Positions 35,659 to 45,695 of a stretch of 64,000 nucleotides of DNA are shown here, piece by piece (within the stretch, counting starts at the first letter, position 1; each line of letters starts with the position of its first letter). The notes beneath the pieces are model-generated. The model saw only the letters and a list, made by a program, of their open reading frames with translations. It ran no database searches and had not been told where the DNA came from. The DNA comes from Maratus speciosus. Taxonomy: Eukaryota > Arthropoda > Arachnida > Araneae > Salticidae. The stretch lies in NCBI GenBank assembly GCA_963932465.1, contig OZ010789.1:597461068-597525067 (forward strand). Direction: 5' to 3'. The translations under genes and the position numbers were made by a program.

Positions 35659-36479
35659 TAGGTGTCAACGAAACATAGTGGAATGCTCAAGCAATAGTCT
35701 TTGTTTTATAGAGATAATCGAAATAGGTGTGGAAAAATCAATTATGAGGCGTTTTCAACCTAAAAGCTGTGTTTTTTAGAAATATTTTGTAAGCTTTTTT
35801 CAGATAAAATATATCATAGAAATTTAAGTAAGTAGGTTTTATATAATGCAGAAATATCGAGCTTTCATTCCAGGCATAAAGATTGTACAGTAAGTTAGGT
35901 TTAACACAGTAATGTGCTATTCATTAGAAAAGGGTTATTTGGGGACGCTTTGCCCAGTCTAAGTGAAGGAGGGTTGACCAGATGCTCAAGGCTCCCTTAA
36001 TTAAATGGTTTTGGAAAACTTTTTATTATACACTGTGGATATTGAAAGGTTAATTGTTATCTATATATACATTTAGTATATCAAATTTATTATATATTAC
36101 TCTTATATAGCATTTTTATTTTGATAACTGATTGTATAGCGAATAAAATGATATATAAAATTTTGTTCTACGCTCAATATTTAAAAAAAATAATCATTTT
36201 GTAAAAAGTGGGTCAACCTTCCCTAGACTTCCCTATAAAACAGTTTAAATTTGTTCTGTAAAGCTACAGTAAAATAGGGTGATGAAAAATAAAATGTTTA
36301 AAACTGGTTAAAGAAAGATGTAAAAAATTGCTATAGTATCCACTGCAAGAATAAAATTAATGAAATATAAATGGGAAAGTCGCTAGGAACTTTTTCCCAT
36401 CTAAATATTACTTACAATAGGTAAATATAAACAGTATAAAAGTCTAGAAAGGACTAGATAGTATAATATCAGCAGTCTC

Positions 36480-36695
36480 AACCCTTTCAGGTTCAGTGGT
36501 ATTTTTATGAAACCACTTAATTTCAATTCCCAAACGCCACAATGGCACCAGAATTTTTCTAAAATCTTTTCCATTTAATATGGATGTGAATATAACCTTT
36601 TCCGTATTTCCAAATAAATTTGCTCGTAAATTCCGGTGCAAGACTTTATATCTGCCTCTTAGTTGGGAAAGCACTAATTAAACCCTGAAAGGGTT
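36480..36695 (-). mobile_element. AACCCTTTCAGGG MITE, copy 1
   Basis: A 15-bp terminal inverted repeat, AACCCTTTCAGGTT and AACCCTGAAAGGGTT. It matches the copy at 44906-45120 in the opposite orientation (GTGCCATT, TTTGGAATTAAAAT-type block). No clear target duplication. The 76-residue minus-strand open frame spanning it is not a gene. Confidence 0.75.
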
Positions 36696-37208
36696 AAAAT
36701 ATGTTAATGACAAGTTAAATGCTCATGAGGCGGACAAAAAAAAAAGAGGGACAGTGGTTCTTAAATCCAGACATAATAATACATGAAATCCTATGAAAAC
36801 GGAATTTGTCTCTAAACTAATACTGTCTTAAATGTTAAAATTTTTATTGAGTAGCGATTGTGTCTAGACAGGTCTGTTTAAGCATCATTTTATCAAAAAT
36901 ATTTTTTATAATAATTAAAGCATGTGGCATAAAATTATTTTGCTTTTTTAAAAAATGATTTTATTTCTCTTCACAAATATTTCAATATAAAACAAAGTTG
37001 GTGAAGCCTCCCATGTAGTAGGTCAAACCGCATTTCTGTGGGGATGTGGTTTGACTGTGGGGATGTGGGGTTAACTTATGTAGGAATTTTATTTTGATAA
37101 CTGATTGTATAACAAATAAAATGATATACAAAACTTTATCCTACGTTCAATATTTATAAATAAAAAATCATTTTGTAAAATTGGGTCAACACTTCCTAGT
37201 GTCCCCTA

Positions 37209-38354
37209 TATTATCTCTGTAATTTTACATTAAAAATAGTATTTAATATATCATATATTTATCGTATTCTTTTTTTTTTTAATTTATCGTGACAAAATAT
37301 TATTATATTATCTAAATCTATATTCTGTACATCTTAGTGTTTATTGATAGTGTTCGAATTCATTATTAAAATATTTTGTTATGCCATAAACTATAACCTG
37401 AATACTGTTATAGGCAATATAAATGAATCATATTAACCACAAATACAATTTTTTACTTTATTTAAATTAATAGAAATGCAGCAGAGTAATCACAAGTTAA
37501 CTTACTCAACTAATAGTGTTGTGTATAACGCTGAAAATTATTTTAATTTAAATACAAATAGAAAAAAATGTAGAACAAAAAATGGTCTGCGAAAGTTTTT
37601 CTGCAATCAACATTAGGCTTTAAAGACATAATAATTTATGATTATAAGCAAACATCTAAGAAAAAATCATTTTTTTTTTCTTTGAATTACAAAAAATGCA
37701 TATGTGTTTTTAAATGATTATGCTTATCTTAACATTCTAGGTTTTTATCTATTTAAAACTAACAAGAGAAAAAATCTAAATTTGTTTTTCAGTGAATTAA
37801 GTTGCATATTTTGAAATTGTTTTTATTCTTTTAATTATGTAAATTTTAATAATGCGTTTCAAAATCATACACTTTTACACTTAAAAAAAGACTTTTTTAT
37901 CCATACGGAAAAAATAGAATTTTGAAAAAAAGTATCCTTGTTGTAGAACTATATTAAGTACTTAAATATTCCTCTTCAATTGAATCCCTAAAGTGTTATA
38001 TATTTTATCATTTATTGAAATAAATCTTTGCATTTAACATTTTCTTTCGTGTTTTATGGTAGCGTTTTTCACATTCATATTACTTAAACGTTTGATATTT
38101 TTCTGAAAATAAAGTATAGAAAATACTCTAAAGAAATAAATCGTGAAAAATTCTTTATAATATTATCCCCGTGTATTAAACCATACATTGTATAACACTT
38201 TAAATTGTGTAACATATCACGGAGAAATATATTTATGAATAGAAAGAAATAAGAAAAAATAAAGTGAAATTTTTTAAAAATTTTAAATAGTTTATGAAAA
38301 AAAAATACTCGGAGAAATATACAATATTATTTAAAGAGTTCTATATCATATAAG
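37209..38354. other. AT-rich DNA, no gene recognised
   Basis: Very AT-rich with no recognisable feature. Confidence 0.5.
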
Positions 38355-38460
38355 TGGTGATTTTTTTAACTAAGTGAAAATTGCCCATGATGGTAATCGA
38401 ACCGGCTTTAATTGTCAATGCTCTTCCGATTTAGATATCTATAGGACATCACAGCCAATA
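38355..38460 (-). mobile_element. tRNA-derived SINE fragment (family 2)
   Basis: Contains the inverse tail AACTAAGTGAAAATTGCCC, a decayed inverse B box GGTAATCGAACCGG, then GGCTTTAATTGTCAATGCTC. It is parallel to the copy at 38620. Confidence 0.6.
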
Positions 38461-38619
38461 CAATTCACTTAACATTAAACATTTGATATTGACATCTGGT
38501 ATGTTATTTAAAACAGCTTTACAGAATAAACAGCCTGTAAAAGAACCCCAATGAATAAAGAATACATAATTATTACATTTTACTATTTTAACACAATCAA
38601 ACATATTGTGATTACGAGT

Positions 38620-38745
38620 GGTAATTTTTCCAACTGGGTGAAAATATGTCCAGGCTTGACTCGAACTCAGAACCTTTGGCTTTGATTGTTAATACTCTTC
38701 CAATTACACTAGATGAAATGTCGTTTAGACAGCTTCAAGTTTCGA
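38620..38745 (-). mobile_element. tRNA-derived SINE (family 2) at the BEL truncation point
   Basis: Contains the inverse tail TTTTTCCAACTGGGTGAAAA, inverse B box GACTCGAACTC, then GGCTTTGATTGTTAATACTC, CAATTACACTAGATG and ATGTCGTTTAGACAGCTTC. It matches 43281-43385. Its outer end coincides with where the BEL/Pao reading frame stops, so it inserted at, or marks, the truncation. The small plus-strand open frame at 38646-38846 is spurious. Confidence 0.72.
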
Positions 38746-38749
38746 AATC

Positions 38750-38971
38750 TTTTCCGCTTTTGTTTATGTATCTGAAGTATGCGACAGCTCCATATGCTTT
38801 GTCACTATCATCACAAAAACTATGTATAGTTACTTCTGTTGGATAGGCTCCTTCCAGAAAATATTTTCTATCGACTGATATGTTTTTCAAATCTTGAACG
38901 TCCACTAACCAGTTTCTAAATTCAATATCTAGGTCATCGGGAAGTTCTTCGTCAAATCCTAGCCCTTTTTG
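38750..38971 (-). pseudogene. BEL/Pao RNase H start (truncated)
   Basis: After the stop at 38972 the same frame continues with GLGFDEELPDDL and then HSFCDDSDKAYGAVAY. The latter corresponds to the FCDAS-KAYGAV block at the beginning of BEL RNase H and carries its first acidic residue. The frame ends about 20 codons later, where SINE-related sequence begins. The remainder of RNase H and the integrase are missing. Confidence 0.82.
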
Positions 38972-39211
38972 CTATATTTTCTGCATTAACAGCTTAATTC
39001 CGATTATAAAGGGGGCTATATATTCAGCGGGATCATAGATTTTTGATGCAGCACGCAGGACTGATCTTTTAGTGGCCAAATTAGTGTTACTTGTAACATT
39101 CTGAAATTCCAATGAATAAATTTTTATAATGTCTTCATTAGTGTCCCATTCCAGTCCCAATAACATAGACCGCTCAGATGGGTTATCTAACATACCGTTT
39201 TGTTGCCACAA
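38972..39211 (-). pseudogene. BEL/Pao Pao-type region (peptidase A17 domain)
   Basis: This 79-residue open stretch contains LLGLEWDTNEDI and RSVLRAASKIYDPAEYIAPF. It matches the linker between RT and RNase H that is annotated as Pao/peptidase A17 in BEL elements. It is in frame with the RT above and is separated from it by one stop near 39233. It ends with a stop at a position where relatives have Trp (KI, stop, QKGLG). Confidence 0.86.
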
Positions 39212-39232
39212 TTCTTTTAACTCAGTTGAATT

Positions 39233-39874
39233 TTAATTAAATTTACGCAAGTTCATGCTAGCGTCCTGAAGTATAGTGTTAGCACTGGATGGAAGGCTAA
39301 AAGCATTTTCAGCTGTATTTGCCCCAGAATAAAGATCATCAACGTACATGGAGTTATTTAACATTTCAAAAACCTCAGGATAAAATTCTTTATATTTTTT
39401 AATGTGCGCCTTCATTGTGGCCGCTAAGACAAAAGCGCTACACCTAATTCCAAAAGTTAAACGTGTCATATTCATTACCCTAAAGGAGTTAGAGTCACCA
39501 TTATTAAACCAAAGAAATTTTAAGTATTTTCTATCTTCTTTTGCTATTTCTATCATTAAGTATGCTTTCTCAATGTCGGAAGAAAAAGCAACTTCATATG
39601 TTCGAAATTTAAGTATCATGTCTAATAAATTAGGATTTAAATTTGGACCTGATACCAAAACATCATTTAAAAATTTCGAATGGTTTCCCTTTGATGACGC
39701 ATCAAAAACTATCCTCACGCGCATAGTTTCTTTATCTGGCCTTAAAACAGCCCTATGAGGCGTATAGTATCCAGACAATAACGCATCATTTTTAGATTCT
39801 TCTACAATTCCCTCACGAAACTGCTCATCGATAACTTTCTTATACTCAGCGCATACAACTATATTTTTATTCAA
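39233..39874 (-). pseudogene. BEL/Pao reverse transcriptase domain
   Basis: Open for 213 residues. It contains YYTPHRAVLRPDKETMRVRI and VFDASSKG near residues 36-62. SDIEKAY with the first catalytic Asp is near residue 98, and YVDDLYSGANT with the catalytic Asp pair is near residue 177. The RT palm motifs look intact; the frame is cut off from the protease by stops at 39877 and 40013 and from downstream by a stop at 39233. The true protein has no start here, and the Met chosen is only the first after a stop. Confidence 0.92.
39402..39758 (+). other. Antisense shadow frame over RT
   Basis: A 118-residue plus-strand frame opposite the reverse transcriptase. It shows no domain and is explained by codon bias of the minus-strand gene, so it is not a gene. 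Confidence 0.9.
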
Positions 39875-40012
39875 TTTTTATTTCAAATTATCGATCCGCT
39901 TTTTAGCAATGCAAAAATTATTATTAATTTCATGTGAACCTGAATCCCAAATAAGACTAGTTGTGTACCTATTATTTTTGTATTGCAATTTTCTCTCAAA
40001 CTCTTCTGTTAA

Positions 40013-40567
40013 CTATTTATCCTTTTGAGATAATTCATAACTCTCGTCCAAAATTCCGATAGAATCAATTTCCCAAAATATTCTTAAATCATTTAATTCA
40101 ACCGCATTTTTCATTACTGCAATATTTTGAGAACAACTATTTCCTTTTCTAAATTCCTGTCCTGTAATTACCCATCCAAAAACCGTTTTTATAGCTCCTG
40201 AGTCATTATTAATGGATATGCGTTCGTTTAAAATAAATTCCCAAAACAAATCTGATCCAATTAGTATTTCAGCATTCATCAAATCTTTTCCTACACAAGC
40301 ATCAGCCATTTCCATTTTATTATCCCTCATAAATTCCCTAATTTGTAACGACGGTTCGTACATATCGGCGCCAGATATCCGAGGAACAACAAGCGCTCGG
40401 ACTTTCACTTTGAAAGATTGATCTAATCTTTTAATTTCTATATCTACTATTGGATATACTTTCTCTACCGCACTTTGCATTCCGAAAGAATACACTGATA
40501 AAATCTCCTGACCTACTGGCTTTAAATTCAAAGCATCCACTAATGCTTCACTGACAAATGACCGCAT
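40013..40567 (-). pseudogene. BEL/Pao aspartic protease (DUF1758-like)
   Basis: 184 residues open. The sequence RSFVSEALVDAL, VRALVVPRISG, then AEILIGSDLFWEF and TVFGWVITG is the usual block order of the BEL retropepsin-like domain. The active-site LLDNA (DSG/DTG in most relatives) lies in the end of the gag frame just before it. A frameshift near 40570 separates the two halves, so the catalytic Asp and the rest of the domain are in different frames. It ends at a stop at 40013; in the same frame the sequence resumes toward the RT. Confidence 0.88.
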
Positions 40568-42044
40568 TATCTAAAAGTATTCTAGTTAACTTTGAATTGA
40601 AATCGGGACTCGCAACTACTTTACATGTCTGCAAATATACATTTTTAGAATGCGTCACATTATTATTACAATACGAAACAGAACTAACAAATTCGGAACT
40701 AGAATTGTTCGCATTTACTGTCGCCTCAAATCCATAATTAGGAGATTCAGAATTTTGCCGCGTATAGCTTATTTTATCCTCCCGAGCGGCATTTAACCCT
40801 CTGCTGTCTTTTGTGCAAATAGAACCATGGTGATATTGATTTTTACATTTAAAGCAAGACAATTTACTTCTACACTTTTTGCTGTTGTGAAAAAGTTTAA
40901 AGCATTTAAAACAGCGACTAGAATTTTTCAATATCTTAAACTTATCTTGCGGGGGCAAGCTACATTTGAATGAATCATGGGGAGAAGAACAATATATGCA
41001 TGATAGAATTTGTGCATTAAGAGCGCTAGCAGAACTCGAACCCTTAAAATAATTTTTACTACCTTGCTTATCGGGGAGACCTGTATACTTTCGTTTAGTA
41101 TCTTTAAAATAATTTAGCATAAGAGAAGATTCCCGACACTCAATTTCAATTTTTAAATATATCAATAGTTCTAAAACATTAAACTCATTTTCATCTGATT
41201 TTTCTAAACGTTTTCTATTAAAATTTAGAGCGAGATCATCTGGGATTAATCTAATCAGAATGTGATACAAAAGATGACCGTACATTTCAGTCGTTACATT
41301 TAACGACTCTAAACTTCGAATTTGAATTTCAACAATGTCATATAATTTTCTTAACTCACATATATTAGTTGAGTCCTTGACGAGATTAAGGTTTAACAAT
41401 TTTGACATATGCCCGTTAACAACTAATTCCTGTATACCAAATCTTTGTTTTAGTAATTTTATTGCTTTTTCATAATTTTCCTCTGACAAAGCAAATCCGT
41501 TTACAACATTGAACGCGACTCCTCCTAAAAGAGTTTTTAAATATGAAAATATATCTATTTTTGACAAATTTTTGTTTTTATCAATAGAGCTTTGAAACTG
41601 ATTCCAAAATTCCATCCACAAACATGGATCACCATAATATTTTGCAATCGCGATTTTACGCAATTTCACTGTTACATTATTAAAGTTTAAACTATTATTT
41701 CCTGCATTTTCAGGTGATTCGCTAGGTTTATTAGATATAACCCTTTGCGGTGTACTATCAGGACTGGGAAGCTTAATTTGTTTCGATTCTTTAATAATTT
41801 TTATCCTCGCATTAATTCTGCTAATCCAAGTCGTTATTTTTTTATTATATTCAATAGCTTTCTGGACTTCACTCTCGAACTGTTTATCTTCATTAATTAA
41901 ATTTTTAATTTCGTTATCAAAGGTTTTTAATTCTTTACTCATTTGATCTAAATAACCAACATATTCTTTTAGCGAGCTCTCTGCACATTTTTCCAAATCA
42001 TCACTTTCCAATTTATTTATATACTTAGTTACTGCTGTTCTCAA
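40548..42044 (-). pseudogene. BEL/Pao Gag with DUF1759 domain and zinc knuckles
   Basis: 498 residues open. Residues 1-100 are charged and helical, a likely coiled coil. Residues about 125-285 are the DUF1759 domain, with KYYGDPCLWMEFWNQF, NLSKIDIFSYLKTLLGG and KLLKQRFG. Residues about 350-420 hold three zinc knuckles, C-x2-C-x3-H-x4-C once and C-x2-C-x4-H-x4-C twice. The frame closes with the protease active-site region LLDNA and then runs into a stop after a frameshift. The domain is capsid-like and packages element RNA. The start Met is the first in frame and is plausible. This is the best-preserved part of the element. Confidence 0.93.
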
Positions 42045-42347
42045 AACAGCCCTTTCTTTCTTAAGTTTCAGTAAATCATTGATGTTTATTTACTTACACT
42101 GTATATCAATCGGAATAAATAATTAAGTTTCTAATCATTAAATTATACAGCTTTTTTTTTTCTTATATCACATTATTGAATTCGAATGATCACTTTCGTT
42201 TTCAAAATAAAATGCATCAGAACAAGAATTTATCTTCAAAACAAAACAGCATATTTTTTTTTTTCTATTACTTAACAAAGTTACTTTTTTGTTATTTATT
42301 GCGAATAAAATGTTTTCAATCAAAATATTTAAATAACCTTACTTCCT

Positions 42348-42365
42348 TCCCGGCCGGTTGCACCA
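42348..42365 (-). promoter_or_regulatory. Candidate BEL primer-binding site (tRNA-Gly-like)
   Basis: The minus strand reads TGGTGCAACCGGCCGGGA. Its complement, TCCCGGCCGGTTGCACCA, has the form of a tRNA 3' end with CCA and resembles tRNA-Gly 3' ends (CCCGGCC...TGCACCA). It lies between the candidate LTR and gag, where a primer-binding site should be. The exact tRNA is inferred. Confidence 0.65.
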
Positions 42366-42674
42366 TATAGAAACCCAAATTGGCTTCGTTCCAATTTGTG
42401 CCGGGTGTAGATATTTACATAAGATGTGTTACTTCTAAAATGATATAGTGGCTTCTTATACTTAACAACATATTTTATTCGCATTTACTTCGTCATGAGT
42501 ACTCCAAGATATTATAAGGATCTCTCCTTCATAGCTTCTTCTTGAAGCGAACATTACACAAAATCGTTACATCGGTGGTTCAACAACAAGAACTAAAGTG
42601 TTTTCTTCATTTCCCTTCAAAGTGGGGGTTATCGAATTAGCAGCGCCACCTGCCTTTTATTTCACATTTTCGAC
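42366..42674 (-). repeat. Candidate 5' LTR of the BEL/Pao element
   Basis: On the minus strand the segment starts TGTCGAAAATGTGAAATAAA and ends directly before the primer-binding site. It contains AATAAAATATG, a plausible polyadenylation signal, and near its end the inverted repeat CCAAATTGG/CCAATTTGG region. The end is TATA rather than the usual CA, and there is no second LTR to compare, so the limits are inferred from the primer-binding site and the TGT start. Confidence 0.5.
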
Positions 42675-43280
42675 ACCCTTGTCAAATGTTAATCATACGT
42701 GATTGCAATGCGCTCTTATATTGAAATTACTTGTCAAAAACTAATATATATTGAACTTATTATTTATGCATACTGTTCATGAAGAACTTTTATTTGTTTT
42801 CTAGTTGCACAGGTTTTGTAAGTTTATACTGAATTTCATAATTAACGAGTTAAATTCTTAGTGGAATTGCGAGATAAAAAGTTGTGTTTAAAATTAGAAA
42901 TAAAAATTAAAAATATAGTTTAGAAATATATTGACAAAAGGTTTGAAAGATCCTTTATTAAAAACATGTATAAAAACATGTAATCCTTAATTCACTTAAT
43001 CCTTTATTAAGTTAAATTTAACTGCCACAGGAGATTTTTTAAAAATATGAACGCATTCTTAGCTTCATGGTAAACATGAGAGAACTCGAAGAAAAGGGGA
43101 ATTTCAGATCTTAGTGATCGAGAAATTTTAACGAGAACAAACATTTCATGTCACTTAGTTCTTCTTCCTAACTCTCTCAGACAGAGTTTAAATATGTTTA
43201 TGAACTCAGTTTCACTGTCTGATATTCCATCTGTCCGTTTGCCTTCCTGTACCTGCTTTAATTCGCTTACATAAAATCCG
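42675..43280. other. AT-rich DNA, no gene recognised
   Basis: No recognisable feature. The flank of the LTR shows no second element end. Confidence 0.5.
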
Positions 43281-43390
43281 ATTCACAAGTCAGCCATGTC
43301 ACCCAGAAACTTTGGCTTTAATTTCCAACACTCTTCCAATTGCGCTTTCTAAGATGTCGTTCAGATAGCTCCATGTTTTGAAATGAATTT
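43281..43390 (-). mobile_element. tRNA-derived SINE fragment (family 2)
   Basis: AACTTTGGCTTTAATTTCCA, CTCTTCCAATTGCGCT and ATGTCGTTCAGATAGCTCC match the copy at 38620-38745. The B box is degraded (GTCACCCAG). Confidence 0.6.
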
Positions 43391-44320
43391 GACAGATGCA
43401 TCCTTTAATATTTAATTTGTCCTTTTGCTTTCTCTAAAGACTTTATTTTTCATTCCTTGCTCCGAATCACAAATGGAAAATAAAAGAATCTCGACATTCA
43501 CAGATTAGATTTTTCTGTAGAATTACTTGTTTTTAAAAAAGATAAATAATAATAGATTGAACTAAATATTCAGAATAGTATTTCTTGATGGAAAATCGGA
43601 ATATCTATAGTATTTTATTTCTATTTTGTAAAAGTAAATTTGTCGGCCTCAAGATTTGAGACATGACAGGGGATTTGTTTACTTGTCTGATTAGGATTTA
43701 TTGTTTATATTTGAATAGATACTAACTGATACACCAAATAATGCGGATTTTCTTTTTCAATTACCTCTACAAACCGGTTTTCTTCTTACATTACACAACA
43801 GTGAAAAAAGGGAAAACCTCTTTGTGTCGCTATGCAGATGTCAAACTGAAAATTGTAGTGTAATGTTTTTTATCGTATAAGATAGTGAGGTTTATTGTAG
43901 GAAATTGCCGAGCAAAACAAATTTTTTAGCATTTATATTCCGTCTACAGAATTGCGCAAAAGAATTCTACTGCATTATGGACTTCCTGAAAAAAAAAATC
44001 GTTTATGTTGAATTTTATTAAAATTGCTCATTTCGATATCACTTTTCATTTAAGAAAAAAGGGAAAGTTCGTAATAATATTCTTACAGTGTTAAAAATCT
44101 CTTTTATAAACCATTCCTAATGCCTGATTTTTTCTTCTTGTTCATTCTTATGTTGAGCCATCAATATTATAAGCGAGATAAATAAAATTATCTGATTCAC
44201 AACAGGAAGTATTCTGTTTTTTTTCTATATGCAAAAACTTTTTCTATATGTCACGAATTGTAATATTTTCGTTGTACATCATATCACGAATTGTACCATT
44301 ACCAAGTAAACTAAATGTAA
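43391..44320. other. AT-rich DNA, no gene recognised
   Basis: No recognisable feature. Confidence 0.5.
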
Positions 44321-44479
44321 TAAACGGTCAAATGCGAGTATTACTCACGCACAGAGGGTTCCGTACAATAATATATGAATTAGTAAGTGAATTATTAAAA
44401 AAAAAATACCGCTGCTAAAAGAATACTAAGACTTTGTAAAAACTATACAACGTAGGTTTGGATATAGCTGTATAGTATA

Positions 44480-45695
44480 CAGGGTGCAAAGGAAGTCCCT
44501 TTAACCTGAAAATACTTGAGAACGGCGAGAGCTACAGCTATACAAGTGAGGTAACGGTACAGTAAAGCGACTACGTTCGACCTAATGCAAACGACAGCAG
44601 CACACCTACTGGGAAAATTTGGAAGATAGCCATTGCAAATAGAAAAGGAAAAGAGGTAGAACAAATTTTCCAGATAGAAAGTTTTAAAGCATCAATTAAT
44701 TAGTACGAAATGACATTAGGTTCACACGGATAAGATAAATCGTCGTCTGCATGCACCTAAAACTGTCCGAAAACAATGAGCGACGATTCTACTTTGCCTA
44801 TTCACATTCCGGAAATGTAGCAGTGCACAATTGCTGATTGTGACGTTGTACTGTGCTGTAATATTAGTAAAGATTTAATTTCCAATGCATTTAAAATTTT
44901 AGAATAACCCTTTCAGGGTCAGAAGGATTCTGTTTGTAAACTGTTGAAATAATTGACTGACACTAGAACATTCAAACGAATTTCTCAGAAAACAAAACCC
45001 CGCTAATTTGCACTTTCATTACAAAGGCAAAATTTTATTAAAATATTCATGGTGCCATTTGTCAGTTTTGGAATTAAAATCATGTGGCAAGACCGTCTAG
45101 CCACCGCTATTCAAAGGGTTAAATCTATGCCGTCGTATTGAAGAGGCTTGCGATAGACGTTCAAATACTGAGAAATGTGCATGCAGAATTACTCTCACGA
45201 ATACAAACGCGTATCGTGAGCAATGGTGAACTTTTCGAACATACTGTATATTGACTTTTTATCACTGTGAGACAGTTTGTCCTTTTTTTTGCGTGATGTT
45301 ATCAAAATGTATTGACATAAATACGTATTTATAGCAGAAATTGTGCGTATTTTTTCATACTTCTGACTCCATTCAAACGTTTACACAAAATGGAGTGCAT
45401 CGATTTCGGACATCGTTGGGTAAATAGGAGAAAATTTATATTATCCATGTAAATCAAATGTCGCATTCTTTTAATTAATTGATGCTTTAAAACTTTCTAA
45501 CTGGAAATTTTGCTCTATCACTTTTCGTTTTCGATTTGCAGTGGCTATCTTCCAAATTTCGCCACTAGGCGCGCTGCTGCCGTTTTCATTAAATCGGCCG
45601 TAGTCGCTTTACTATACCGTTACCTCACTTGCATAGCTGTAGCTCTCTCCGTTCGCAAGTATTTTCAGGTTAAAGGGACTTTCCTTTGCACCCTG
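44480..45695. mobile_element. TA-flanked element with ~220-bp inverted repeats
   Basis: Ends are CAGGGTGCAAAGGAAGTCCC and, in reverse, CAGGGTGCAAAGGAAAGTCC, with TA at 44478-44479 and 45696-45697. Arm similarity extends to about 44700 and from about 45475, including ATTTGGAAGATAGCCA-type and AATTAATTGATGC blocks. The open frames in the arms (44443-44664 minus and 45510-45713 plus) are mirror images and not genes. The centre shows no transposase. Copy A at 5.8 kb shows the uninterrupted target, confirming this as an insertion. Confidence 0.92.
44906..45120 (+). mobile_element. AACCCTTTCAGGG MITE, copy 2
   Basis: Ends are AACCCTTTCAGGGTC and, in reverse, AACCCTTTGAATAGC. It is related to 36480-36695 in the opposite orientation. 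It is nested in the 44480-45695 element, making a three-level nest with the surrounding repeat. Confidence 0.72.

Larger units (their letters stand above)
35188..37206. mobile_element. TA-type element with iterated GGGTTGACC motif and duplicated right end
   Basis: The left end is GGGGAAACTAGAGAGGGTTG after TA. The right end in reverse is GGGGACACTAGGAAGTGTTG followed by TA (37207-37208). A second right end lies at 36233, also followed by TA, and about 130 bp inside the two right ends are direct repeats (36116-36233 and 37085-37206). GGGTTGACC recurs in forward sense near the left (35207, 35970) and inverted near both right ends (36218, 37182). The complete unit is either 35188-36233 or 35188-37206. 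Two MITEs are nested within. Confidence 0.72.
38746..42674 (-). mobile_element. BEL/Pao LTR retrotransposon, broken and 3'-truncated
   Basis: On the minus strand the order is candidate 5' LTR, primer-binding site, leader, gag with zinc knuckles, aspartic protease, reverse transcriptase, then the Pao-type region and start of RNase H. This gag-pro-RT-RH order with DUF1759 and DUF1758 type domains is diagnostic of BEL/Pao. RNase H is cut at about 38746; integrase and the 3' LTR are absent. One frameshift (near 40570) and stops near 40013, 39877, 39233 and 38972 break the coding region, so it is inactive. Similarity of the surviving protein to BEL/Pao consensus remains high, which suggests a fairly recent loss. 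Confidence 0.93.

Noticed and set aside
38646..38846. 66-residue plus-strand frame
   Set aside because: It is antisense over a SINE and the BEL RNase H remnant.
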